Shown: positions 52,801 through 64,000 of the stretch, piece after piece | Position numbering within the stretch: the first letter of the stretch is position 1 | Layout: the number at the start of each line of letters is the position of its first letter | Source: Gavia stellata | Taxonomy: Eukaryota; Chordata; Aves; Gaviiformes; Gaviidae | Direction: 5' to 3' | Assembly: GCF_030936135.1 (NCBI RefSeq) | Contig: NC_082595.1 | Coordinates: 10,888,430-10,952,429, forward strand | DNA: 64,000 nt | Notes under the pieces: generated by a model | What the model was told of the DNA's origin: nothing | Databases searched by the model: none | The model's input: only the letters and a program-made list of their open reading frames with translations | Position numbers and translations under genes: made by a program

Positions 52801-55800
52801 CCCAATGCCCGCCGGTGACTCAGGGCAGATTGCAGAAGCTCTTCTTCCACTTCTGGCTTCCAGTGCCTGCGCTCTCTGAACTGAAACCAAAGGGAAACCG
52901 TCAGGGGAAGAAGTGCTTTCTTGTGACAGTGAGAGCACGCCAATGGTTAACTGAATCAATTTCCTGCTTACGCTAACGCCTGGCCTGCCTCTGAGATAAG
53001 GTATGCTTTCACTTCTGCCTGTTCACAGCTAAAAGAAATGGAAAGGCGTTCTTTCTTTGCATACACTGTGACTTTTCAGCACGCGTGTGAACTGTAATGC
53101 TGTTTTAAAATACTAGAGAGCAGCGGACTCAGGCTGCATAACAATGCTCTTGCGGCAGATGCACAACACGTGCGGCAAAGGGGTTTTCTTTGCAACTCCA
53201 CTGCAACAGCACAAAAAAACCCCCCAAACAATCTATCAACATTGAAAATCTACATGTCAAAAAAATTTATTTCCATATACTGAAATAAACGGAATAAATT
53301 CTGACCACACATAGAAAAGCAGTTTGAATCACTAGAAGCTAAGCCCAAGCCCTATAAACAGCTACCAAAGTGGGAGCTCAATGGCAGTGCAGTACAAAGA
53401 GCTCCCAGCTGCACCTTCCTACCCTTGTGGCATCCCAGCCCTGCCTGCACCTACAGCAGCACATGCAAAACACTTCTGGAACAACTATTTATATAACTGT
53501 GTTGTATACAGATGCTTTAACCTCACTGGAAATAATCCAAAGGGGAGAATTTTCACAATGAAATTAAACTTTCTTAAATGGGGGCTATCCTGTTTTAACT
53601 ACCACCACACCAAACTGAACCCAAACGTTTTCCATTAAAATGCTCCACACTTAATCTATCTTACTGTCCAGAAACTGACTAAGAGACGAGCAGAACAAGG
53701 AGAAAAATCAGCACGGGCATGACTTAGTATAATATAGAAAGTACATTAACATTTTTAAAGCCATGTTAAAACGGTTCCCCTCCAGCAGCGCTGCTGCCTA
53801 TCTACGCCACCAGCAGTCAGAATGGAGAGAAGCGGTGTGCAATGCTGATAACACGTTGAACTACTCTGGACTTTTTTCAGCCATGAAAAGATACTTACTG
53901 TACACAGAGAAAACCATCCCTGTGATGTGGTTGTTCTTTTCTAAGAGAATATTTTTCCTGTTTTCTCTCATGCAAAGCCACAACCCCCAAAAGGTCAGCA
54001 GATGACCCCCAGAGCTATGAGTGCATCACTACAGCAGGCTGCAGCACCAAAACCTCCAGGACAGCAGACCCAAGGCACAGGCACTGAATGCCACCACATC
54101 TTTTAGACTGAGAAAGGCAAATATGTGAGCTGTTATCACAGATTTGGTTGTCATGCATGGACAAGAAGACAGGATCCTTGGTCCTGCTGCCCAGCAAACA
54201 CGGGCTGAGAGCACGGCTTCCGTCAGGTTCACTGCCTGAGGGGAGGGCAACACTCAGCTACCCTCCAGGATTGGGGTATTGCTCAGTAAAAAGTACTGTG
54301 ATTGCTTCCTCACTTACCATGCTTCCATGAAATAGATATAGCAGGGCATAGAAAAAAAGTGATGCACCTATATTCCTATACACCTAGCTCTAGTTCAGCT
54401 CTATTGCTTTGCCCTAAGGCACTTGGGAGGGACAAGTCTTAGAAGATGCCCTGTCCCTCCCTCTGAAAATTATCTACCTTTTGTGGTACATCGGAACTGG
54501 AAGCCTGTCTTAGTCATGGTGGGGAAAGTTGTGTCAAATTTAGAAGTCTAAGATCAAATCACTTCACTGGATGCTGACAGGCAGCAATATGATGGAAGGG
54601 AACATACCTTGCATTAAAATGACCCTCTCCAAGCTGCTGTATAAACTAGGTAGATTAGCTGCCTCCAGTATTTTTTAGTTAAAATAATAAAGATATATGT
54701 TCTACTACTAATATAAGGTCCTCCATAAAAACACTGAATTTCAGGGACAAGAAATATATGCCCCAACTCTTAACACACAGAGCAGAACAGGTAACAGAGT
54801 CTGCTAAAGAATGACTAAAAATATCTATACGCTTTGAAATCCATATTTAAGATATAGCAGATTATATGGTGTCACATGAAAACAGCAGACGATGACATCT
54901 GACATCACTGACGGATCATCCTTGTCCCTTCCAACCCAGGAAGGGTTACAACATTTTGACTACTGTCAACGAAACGCGCTTGCAGAGTCCCCATGGGGCA
55001 GAAGGACCCCAGATGCATCATTTTTGCCCCCCAGCCCAGAGGCTGTGGAGGGAAAGGATCCCCTTTGCACCAACACAGACCCACCACTAATACTCAGGGC
55101 TTGCTACTACTTCACCTGGCAGCAATTCAGCCTCATGAGCTGTTCTGCTGTGGTCCTAATCGCCTAAAAACCGCGATGCAGTGACCAGCTGGTACCAGGA
55201 AAGAATATTTCTAACAGCAATAATTTCCTATTGGATATGTGCCTGAGGCCCCACAGGGGATGTTGCTGCAGAGGGCAGGAGAACAAATTTGTTTTCTTTT
55301 CTATATAGACAGTATTATCCAATTCAAACTCCAGTATTATCTTATTCTGAAAGTACAGTAAAACCTTAATAAGCAAGCACCAATTTGCTAATCTCCATAG
55401 GCAAATTTTCACTAAGCAGAGTAAGATGGTAGGGTTTCCTTTGCATAGAGTTACAGTCAAGCATTACGATAAATCCCCATAAGACTAGACTTCATCGTTT
55501 TTTTAAGGCATAGATTACAACACAGATAGCATTTTAAAAAAATCTAAAAAAATACACTCTTACAACTAATTAAGTGTGCCTGGTGCTGAAATAGCTTTGA
55601 TTTTATGGACAACTTGCTTATTTGCTACATCTGCTATTTTTCCTGGATCTCTTAATCATTAATTAATTACTTTTGTATTATCAAGAAATGTCTCTACATC
55701 TAATCAACACAATATTATTATAGTAATACAGAAAATTTTTGTCTTAAAATAATCTCATTCACAGCTGGAAAATAATTTTGCTCCCATCACTTCTGTACCT

Positions 55801-58800
55801 GGATGTGTTACCGCCTTCCCGAGCACCAACAGGAATTTCGATAAGAAGGCACCGCTGCTCCCCCCTACGACACCCCAGCACTCTGGCATCGCTTTGCTGA
55901 TTCAAGGGGTGAACTCGGTTCCTGAGATATTTCGGGGTCTGCAGCCTTCCCCCAACGCAGCCCCGTGCCAATCACACCCCCATGTGCCACAGCTCACACC
56001 TGAAGAGCCCCTCATGGATGAGAAATAATTCTAGCAACCTTAGGCCAGCATTAACAAGAAACGTTTTGGTAAAGCTGTACCTGAAAACTGTAGCTGGTCC
56101 TCAATGGGGAGAAAATGAGAGAGCGCGCGCGCGAGAGAGAGTGCGCCAGCGTAAGCTTTGTGGTTAAAACAACAGTATGAGCATTTTAAAACAGCAAGGG
56201 AGTGGAAATCCCCAAGCGTAGCTCTGAAAAGATCATTTCTAAAAATGTTTTAAAAGTGTTAGGACAAAAGACAAGCCATTGAAAAGTATTTTTCCCTACT
56301 GCGTTGATGTAGGGACTGCAGATTTTACCAGCTGGAGCCACATAAGGTTACCAAGAACTTTTCTCACCATTTTTGTCCGAGATACAGAGAGGTTTTCACC
56401 TTTCACAAAAGTGGTGAGTGATGTGGCCAAAGAAAAAATACATGGGCAGCAGGACAGAAGGACATAAGGAAAACACAGGTGCAACCCTGCAAATCCCTCC
56501 ACAGTAGCCCTGGCGAGAGCCCGGGTGGACCTACTCGTTGCAGGAAGCAAAGGGACGGCTCACGGGGGAAATGGCACCGGCTCGGTCACAGAGCTACTAC
56601 ATCAACTCACGCTACAGGCTGCAAGGGCATTTCGCATTTAAACCAGAACTCTCCAACTGAGATAAAATCCATTTTAAGAAAATAAATGTCTATATTTGGG
56701 TTTGTAATAGACCCTAATGATTTGGTAGCCTGAAATAAATTGCGCACCCAGGATTCCTGGCAGCCTTCGTCTCCACTGTCTGTGTGTGTCTCAGCCTCCT
56801 TCCCCAGACCAAAACGTGCAGCCCCTACAGCAGTGCCACGCGCTCCATCTCTAACCCCACTCTTTCCTTATTCTCCTCTGCCCCCTCCTTTCTAGTCTCT
56901 TTTTTTTCCCCCCTCCCCTAAAGTAAGGTATCTTATTTTCTATAAAAGCAATAATTTTCAGGTCTCCTGTTATTTAAAATACTAGTTTTCCAAAGACAGC
57001 TTCTGTCTTGTAGTAAATGCAACACATACCCTCTTTAGCCTTTTCCCTTTAACTGAGCTTGCTCCCAGAGCATTTCTAACCTATTTCAATTTCCATCTCC
57101 CCCTCCCAGGAGGCATCTCAACCTACTGCATGTTTTCCTGAACCTTCCCTGAAGCTCTGGAACAGACAAGTCATTGCTGAAGTCAGCGGCAAAGGGAAAG
57201 ACATCGATTCGAAGGCATGCTGCTTCTTTATGGGATCAATTAAATTGATCCAAGTTGTATTTCGAGAGGCAGCCTAAGCTCACTTCTACAGCCAAGCTTT
57301 TTAAACCAGAAGATATTCTTTCATCCTTGCCATGAACTCATTCCTCAGGGTGCATCCTGGTCAAGCTGTTGACTATACGCTACCTCTGCAGAGGCTGACA
57401 TCAGAACAGCAAAACAGCTTGTGCGTGGGCTTTCCTTGAACCTGACAGCTCCGGAGGAAGGACGGATCCGGCCAGTTTCATCGGGAGGAGGCAGCGCTGC
57501 AGAAAGCATAGTGCTCTGCGAGCACAGCTCCAGGAAGCACCGTCTGCTTCTGGGAAGCTTTGGGGAAAACCCCAGATGGAGAAGTTGAGTAGGAGCAGGA
57601 TCTTAATTTTAAACAATTTCACTCTGCAGATGAGTAGAGAGCAATAGGCCAGTGTTATTGTTTGTGGGCAGCCCTCCATCTCCTACAGCAACTGCAGTGC
57701 TGAAACCCTGACCAAGTTTCAAGCAGGCTCAAGGAGATGAAAGCGAGTGAAAAGACAGACAGCAACAGCACTTAGGAAACAGAACGAAGGCAAAGAAAGA
57801 CACAAGAACAACGTAAAGAAACAAAAGTTACCGAAAAGAGGTAACAATAAGGGATGGAGAGCAAGACAACTAACGGGTTTTAATTTGTTTTCTTTTACTG
57901 TATTGGAGCCAAAGTGAAGTGCTCACTTTTCCTAACAAATAATAGCCCATCATACATTTTGCAGAACTAGGTCTTTGGGGCTTTTAAGTTTACATCTCCT
58001 TCCCCACCCCAAGGGGACATGCTACCCAGGACTTCAGTTGCTTTGACCATTCAGTCGGTTTGGCCATGAATACCTACTCAAGGCGTAAGACAGTCTTGGT
58101 TTTAATTTACCACATCCCTGACCCTTTGACTAAGTCTTAATGAAGAACTTAATCAGCATATATACAGAAACCTATGAATCAACTCAATGGTTATTCACCC
58201 GAATTACTAGGATGAACTCAAATTTTGCTAAGGCTGGCCACCCCCTTCTTCTGACGTGTTCCCTTGTTCCAGAGGTAGACGATTCCCCCTGCTGCAGCCT
58301 CAGGAATTCATGAGTTCAATGGATTTTACTCTAACACACACATGTATCTGATGACATATGGACACACTTTTTTCTAGTCACAGTCCTCACTGAACAGGTA
58401 ACTGCTAATGTCAAAACCCGAGTGCTATTGGGGAACCCCGGGAACTTGCTGTTGGGAAAGCAGTGACAGCAAAGATTGTCACCATTTTCTTTTCCTAAAA
58501 AAACAGGAGAAAGGATGTGTTCTTAAGAAGTCTTTCCCGTGAGATCAAACAGGACAGGCTGGAGATTTACGGAGGTATGAACTGGGAGTGGTGCTTTCAT
58601 GCAGCTCCCTCTCTAAATGCGATCTGCAGTTGAAAGCCGTGCTGCCGCCTGCCCATGCAGGCTGCCACAGCCAGGCAGAAGCGCAGCTGTGCAGCAAGCC
58701 CCGCCACTGCCACGGGCCTGGATGAGTGCTGGCAGCAAGGCGCAGGGACCTGCCGTGAGGGGTGAAAGGCAGAACCGCCCCTTTTGGCATCAGGCGAGAT

Positions 58801-61800
58801 GCCGTGTAAGAAGGATGCTAAACATGCCGTGGGCAGCATCCAACCCCGCTCTCGCTGTTGGCACTACTTTTAGCTTTATTGCTCCCAGCAGTGATAAACG
58901 TTGCTGTTTTTAGTGACCTCAGGGTGCATCTCAGGCATCACCAAGATCCACGTTTAGAATTCCTCAGTAAAAAACTGCCGTGACTCAAGGTTTAATGTCG
59001 AAGACAGCGAGACAAGACGAATGGACAAGTTTTTTTTCTTTACAGGTAGTGCCCAGCAGCCTTGCATGAGATCTTTCACTGAATATGTAATCTGGCCGCT
59101 GTTTGCACCTGCTGTCTCTAAGGCAATATTAAGAAATGAAACCCTTGATTTTTGTTTCTTTCATAGTCAGTAAGGGCCACATTCCAGTTTCAAGCACATG
59201 GATATAGCAGATGAGACTGGAAACCATATGACTTAGCACAGGTCTGATCACTGCGTGTCTCACAGCAACTGCTTCGGGAAAATCTCCTTTGCAGATTGTT
59301 CCTCTCCTTGAGGTTTGGTTAGTCACTAGGTGGCTTTGCGTAATAATAATAATAAAAAATATCTTTTACATTTCGATATTATCTTCTGCAAAATGAGCAC
59401 ACAGGAACATACTTGTCCTTAGAGAATGCCTATTTGCAAATGTCAATATATTACATACAAAAAATCGCTTGATCAGTCCCCCCCCGCGAGACAAACATGC
59501 TTAACTACAGAGCACTCTGGGCAGTCCCATATCAAAACCACTGTGGTTTAGGGTGCAGACAGTTTCTCACATACTTGTTTATTTGTTGCAAGACCGAGCT
59601 GGGGAATCTATGGAAATTTTTGCAACATTTTTATTAACAATATGCATGACTCAAGTTTCCTCACCTTCCTGAGCCCAGCCACGCAGCCGGGTGAAGAGGT
59701 TAGCTTCTCTCCTGGGCTGAGGGAAGAGGGTGGAACAACTGCACACTGCAGCCCAGACTGGTACAGATAAGGGACCGATGACTATCAGTGTGAATATTAA
59801 CTCTTCACAGTCATTCGCCAAGAAACTTGGACAGAAAAGGACCAGAAAGCAAAAGAAGAGGTTCCGAAATCCTCACTGCAACTCAGGGCCCAGACCCAAG
59901 GGCGCGCTGGCCGTAAGGTATCCCAGCCCGCTGGCTGGGGTCCTGCAGCAGCACCCTCAGGTTGGCATGCTGCTCCGGGCCCGCCGCTAACTGCTGCTGA
60001 GAACAGCGTGTCTGCGAGATGAAAGACACTACGTACATCACAGCAGCCACCACCAACTGTCTCAAGAAGATCAGGAGCCCAAGAAATGTTACAATGCACA
60101 CAGACTCCCTGGAGGGCCAGAGAGAGGAATGCTCTCTCATAGTCAGCTATGTATTAATGATAAATGACATCTATCCATGTAAAATCAAAGGGTCAGACAA
60201 AGAACTGAGGAAGATAAAGGGCTATAGGTTAGCTTAAAGACAGGACACAAATAAAGCCCAGGAGATCAAGCACTCTACAAGTCTGCCCACTTGAAGGGAT
60301 TTGGCAAAGCGACCCAAACAATATGCGGCACAGAACGAAGAGCTCCTGACCTGGCCCGTAGCTTTGATGGCTGCATAAAAACTACGCTCCTGTCTTAGGG
60401 AGACTGATTAGGGACCCTGTGGGGTGAAATAAAGAGCTGTCTGGTTTCTGCCCTTTGCGCTCATTTGAAATTCCTTTTGTCAAAGTCTCCAACAGCAGCT
60501 TTCTAGCTTTAAAATCCTGTCCTCTCCTGCATGTCATTCCTCATCCTCTCTAAACTCCACAATTAGTCCCGCAGCCTCCACAGTTTCTGTGAGCGCCACA
60601 AGCTTTTCTTTCTTCCTTCCTGATGTTACTCTGAATCTTATCTTTCAGCAGCTTACACCTCTTCAGCCAAAGTTTCCTGCTAACTACTCACAGATGTGCC
60701 CTGCTGCCGCAGACCCTTTTCCTGCAGAAGCTGAACTCTTGGCCTCTCCTCCGGTATCCGGGCTGTGGATGACTTCTGTGATTTCTTGCTGCGAGGTAGC
60801 CCGCTGCCCCCAGCCTTCCCTAACAGGCCGCCTTCTGCACGGTCTCTCAGTATTTAAACCTGATACAGCCAGTCCATATTCCACTTAGGTCCATAACCTT
60901 CATCTCCCTCTCTTGGGCTTAAAGCATTAGATCTTCACAATGTCTCACCAACTTCTTCTGCTTCATATCTCCGGATGATATGGTATTGCTTGTCCACTTA
61001 CACAAATAAAACTCTTGTCAAAATCCTCTGCCAGTTTTCCAAATACTCAATTCTCTTGAAATGCAATCTTTTACTTATTTATCCACCCAGGATGCTGCGA
61101 CAGGGATCATTTTTCGAAGCCACAGCTACAACCACATCACTTCTCTGTCCATCCCTCCACTTTCCCACTGCACCAAAACCTCTTGACTTTCAAAGCCTGT
61201 TCTAGTGTCCCTCCAATTTCCCTTGCCTCATATCTGATGGTTTAAAAGGGCTGGTTTCATGATGATACCAGGCTCCACTGCCTATTTGTTATGTATTTGA
61301 GCAAGTACATACTGTAAGGGCAGATTTTTTGCAGGCTATTCTACTTCAAATCTCTTCTGTAAGATCTCCTTTGCCAAGCAGCTGGGAACAACTGGCTTCT
61401 GATAAGCTGCGACCGCCGACTATCACACTGGTTCGGAGGGTCCCGCTGTCTCCTGTTGCTCTTGCATGCAGGCACATCCCTCCCTCCTGACTTGAACTAT
61501 AAACCCCTTTCTGCAAGGGCTGCGTTTTTGACCTCTGCTCGCACAGCTCCTGGCACACCGGGGTCCTCACCCACAGCAAACACTTCTGCACATGACAGAA
61601 AAAAAGATAATCAAGGCTAACAGCAAAAGAAGTTACTCTGGGTGGTTTTAGGCCGAGCATAACACACAACCACGCTGACTCGCGCCAAGACCAAAAGCAA
61701 CAATGTGATGCAGTCCTCAGACGAAACAAGCTGAAGCGCAATACTGGCCAGGCTGGTAGTCCTGCGCGAGAGCATCCCAGAGCGCCTCAATTTTACGTTC

Positions 61801-62300
61801 ATCATCAAACCTGCGAGCACTGTGCAGAATCAGCTGGGGCGGTTTAAAAATATGACTGTGTTACTGCCGCCAGTCTGGAGACATGCCTGACCTGAATACA
61901 CCCAGCTATTTTTAGCACATCGTTGCACTCCTTCAGCCATCCCGTATTTATGAAACGGAAGTTATGAGGAAAGTTGTTCTTGGCTGGCACCGGGAAGGCG
62001 CAGCCAAGCTAGCAATAGGCAAAGCAATTCAAGAAGTGCGACAATAGGAGCTCTCCGTTTTTCCTTCTAAATCTTAAGAGTGTTGAAAGTATTTGGTCAA
62101 AGCCCGCTGCCTCAGCGCTGTTAACCACGGCAGGTCAGAGGACTGGCTGGCTCTCGTCGCACACACGCAGAGGAGAAATTCCCCCCCCCAGCAGAACTCG
62201 GCTGACACCAGCGGGGATGCTCCTGACGGTTCCCCGCAATTTAAAACGACCGGAGCCGCTGGAAAGGCATCCATCCCAGCGGTCCCCGCTTCTTTCTCTC
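49884..62300 (-). other. TRAF5: Presumed TRAF5 intron 1, no other gene seen
   Basis: About 12 kb between the first coding exon and the upstream CpG island. A moderately GC-rich patch lies at about 52430-52960. A short alternating CG/GA run lies at about 56120-56143. I found no coding exon, RNA gene or clear mobile element; alternative noncoding first exons of TRAF5 may be hidden here. Confidence 0.4.
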
Positions 62301-62432
62301 CTGCTCAGCCTCCGAAATTCCGGCCCCGCCAGCCTCCGAGGCGTGCACCGGGCCTACGCTTCCCCACAGCAGCGCCGCGGGCGGGCGGCGCTGGAGCATC
62401 CGCCGGTCAACGGGGAGAGGCGCCCGCGCCCC

Positions 62433-62546
62433 GCAGGGGCAGGGGCAGGGGCAGGGGCAGGGGCAGGGGCTGGGGCAGGGGCAGGGGCTGGGGCAGGGGC
62501 AGGGGCAGGGGCAGGGGCAGGGGCAGGGGCTGGGGCTGGGGCAGGG
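62433..62546 (+). repeat. (GGGGCA/GGGGCT)n hexanucleotide array, about 19 copies
   Basis: An almost perfect array of GGGGCA units with several GGGGCT variants. The G-rich strand is the plus strand, opposite to the TRAF5 sense strand. With four-G blocks every six bases it can form G-quadruplexes. The frames through it read as dipeptide-type repeats, which are repeat translations and not genes. Confidence 0.95.
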
Positions 62547-63299
62547 CTCGGCCCCGCAGAGCAGCGGGAACCTCCCGCGCCGCCGGCGGAGCCCCTCCGC
62601 ACCCCGGCGAAACTCCTGGGCGCGCCAAGTTCAGGGTTTCGAGAGGGGCCTCCTTTTTAAGCGGAAAAGCGCCGCGCAGACTCCCCCTCTGAAGCGAGGG
62701 GGCAGGAAGAACGCCCTCAGAGAGGGCGTCGCCCACCGCCCGGGGCCTCCCGCCCGCCACGACCGCGACCGGGCGTCGGGCCCGGCCAGCACCGACCGCC
62801 GCCGCCGCCCGCGGGCCTCCCGCTCCCGCTCCCCGACACGCTCTCGGCCGCGGCGGCGGCACCTGCCCACCCCGGCCCCGGCGTGACCCCCGCATCCGCG
62901 GCACCGCCCGGCCCGGCCCGGCGCCTCCAACCCGCCCACCCGCCGCCGCACCTGCGCCGGCGGTCGCTGCCCTCCGTGCGGGGCCGTGGCGGGGCCGCGG
63001 TGGCCGCCGCCGGCGGCGGGGCGCGGGAGGTGCGGGGCCGCCGCTGGCTGCGCGGGGCGCGGCTCCGTACGCGGCGGCGGCGGCGGGGCGGGGGGCGCGG
63101 CGAGGAAGCGGTAGTGCCGCCGCCCCTGGCTGCTGCCGCTGCTGCCGCCGGCGGCGGGAGCCGCTTTCGGTTTCGTGGCAACCCCCGGGCGGGGAGACCC
63201 CGGCGGCGGCGGCGCGGCCCCGCCTGCAGAGCCGGGGACAGCACCGCGCCGCTCCGGACGCCGTCGGTGCTGCGGGGTTGGAAAGGAAGCGGCAGCCGT

Positions 63300-63550
63300 C
63301 CCCCGCCACCTTCACAAAGGGCAACGCCGCTTAGCTGGGATCTGGGAGAGGAGCTCCGGGCCCCCGTGGCCGCGGAAGGCTCCCCGGCAGCCCCTCTTCA
63401 CCGCCGCCTGCTCGGAGGTCGCCGCAGGGCTCTGCAGCCCCCCGAGCGCTCTGCAAGATTTGATAAAGCCAGGACGAAAGTCCTCCGCAGGCTGCGAAGC
63501 GTTCCAGGACGGGCTCCTGAGAGTCCGCGGTGAGGAGCAGCGCTGCGTTG
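63300..63550 (+). other. Candidate divergent (plus-strand) first exon (5' end approximate)
   Basis: The sequence GCGTTG|GTAAGG at 63550/63551 is a strong splice donor on the plus strand at the edge of the TRAF5 CpG island. It suggests a divergent transcript running out of the window to the right. No start codon or product can be assigned. Confidence 0.3.
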
Positions 63551-63560
63551 GTAAGGATCA

Positions 63561-64000
63561 GCAGACTTTTCCACTCCTCCTTCGGGCACTACGCCCTACT
63601 CGCACCTCCCTGCCTGCCTGGAACACACTTAGTCTTTTTTATTATTTACATCTACGGTACAGAAACAGCAAAACAAACCCCATGCTAAATACGCAAAGAG
63701 CACAGACATTAGCTATTACCACATGCCAGTATTATTTGCTAATTACTCAAGACATAAAGTTTTTACAAACGCACACAACACAGCCATCCTCCAGCCAACA
63801 GTACTGATGCAATTGTTCTACTGCTCGCTCCCCATCACCTACTGCTGCACTTTGTTCCGTCTTCCACCTGTTTAAACCACTTCCAGGAAAAACAGCCTCT
63901 AAGGAAAATACCATGCTAGCACATGCACAAAAGCACTAAGGCTGATGAGAAAGAAACAATCGGGAAAAGAAAACAATATTGTTTATCTGGGTTGTCTTAT
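63561..64000. other. Right flank, no gene supported
   Basis: GC drops sharply after the island. By the human gene order RCOR3 would lie beyond this edge on the TRAF5 strand; nothing of it is visible. Confidence 0.45.

Larger units (their letters stand above)
62300..63560 (-). promoter_or_regulatory. CpG island, candidate TRAF5 promoter
   Basis: Very high GC with dense CpG, lying upstream of TRAF5 on its strand with no other gene between. Possible minus-strand donors (for example CGCAG|GTGCGG at 62952/62951) are weak, so the exact TRAF5 first exon is not placed. The island also has a strong plus-strand donor at 63550/63551, so it may be bidirectional. Long open frames on both strands reflect composition. 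Confidence 0.65.

Noticed and set aside
52427-52960. GC-richer patch with open frames on both strands and a plus-strand GTAAGT donor at 52790
   Set aside because: No CpG-island strength, no domain, and no partner exon. It could be an alternative noncoding exon, but nothing else supports it.
62093-63533. Gly-Ala, Gly-Arg and Pro-rich open frames over the hexanucleotide array and the rest of the island
   Set aside because: Repeat translation and GC-driven openness; the same DNA is open in several frames on both strands.

Overview
This is vertebrate nuclear DNA, most likely from a bird. Genes are split by GT-AG introns, promoters sit in sharp CpG islands, and the one clear mobile element family is CR1, the typical LINE of birds and other sauropsids. 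I cannot name the species. From my memory of the human map, the gene order and orientations match human 1q32.3 in reverse (RCOR3 - TRAF5 - LINC00467 - RD3 - SLC30A1).

Layout. 1-2.2 kb: flank with no gene I can support. 2.2-2.9 kb: CpG island with a near-perfect RFX X-box and a strong plus-strand splice donor, the best candidate for a noncoding first exon of RD3. 12.1-20.9 kb: the two coding exons of RD3 (+ strand, 197 aa), with two head-to-head CR1 copies just after the first, then a probable long 3'UTR to about 24.8 kb. 24.8-31.9 kb: no firm gene. 31.9-37.7 kb: a minus-strand gene with a CpG-island promoter and six coding exons, all phase-compatible, giving a complete 160-aa Ser/Arg- and Lys-rich protein. 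It lies where human has only the lncRNA LINC00467 and is the main discovery here. 39.2-62.9 kb: TRAF5 on the minus strand, with ten coding exons (553 aa), a probable 3 kb 3'UTR and a 13 kb first intron. 62.3-63.6 kb: the CpG island upstream of TRAF5, containing a (GGGGCA/T)n array and a strong plus-strand splice donor.

The three genes are not a functional pathway. RD3 controls retinal guanylate cyclase in photoreceptors. TRAF5 is a signalling adaptor for TNF-receptor-family members. The middle gene looks like a small basic nuclear protein. RD3 and the middle gene converge tail to tail, and TRAF5 lies upstream of the middle gene in the same direction.

All exon edges were set by reading splice sites and checking reading phase by hand. 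No alignment, expression data or database search was available.
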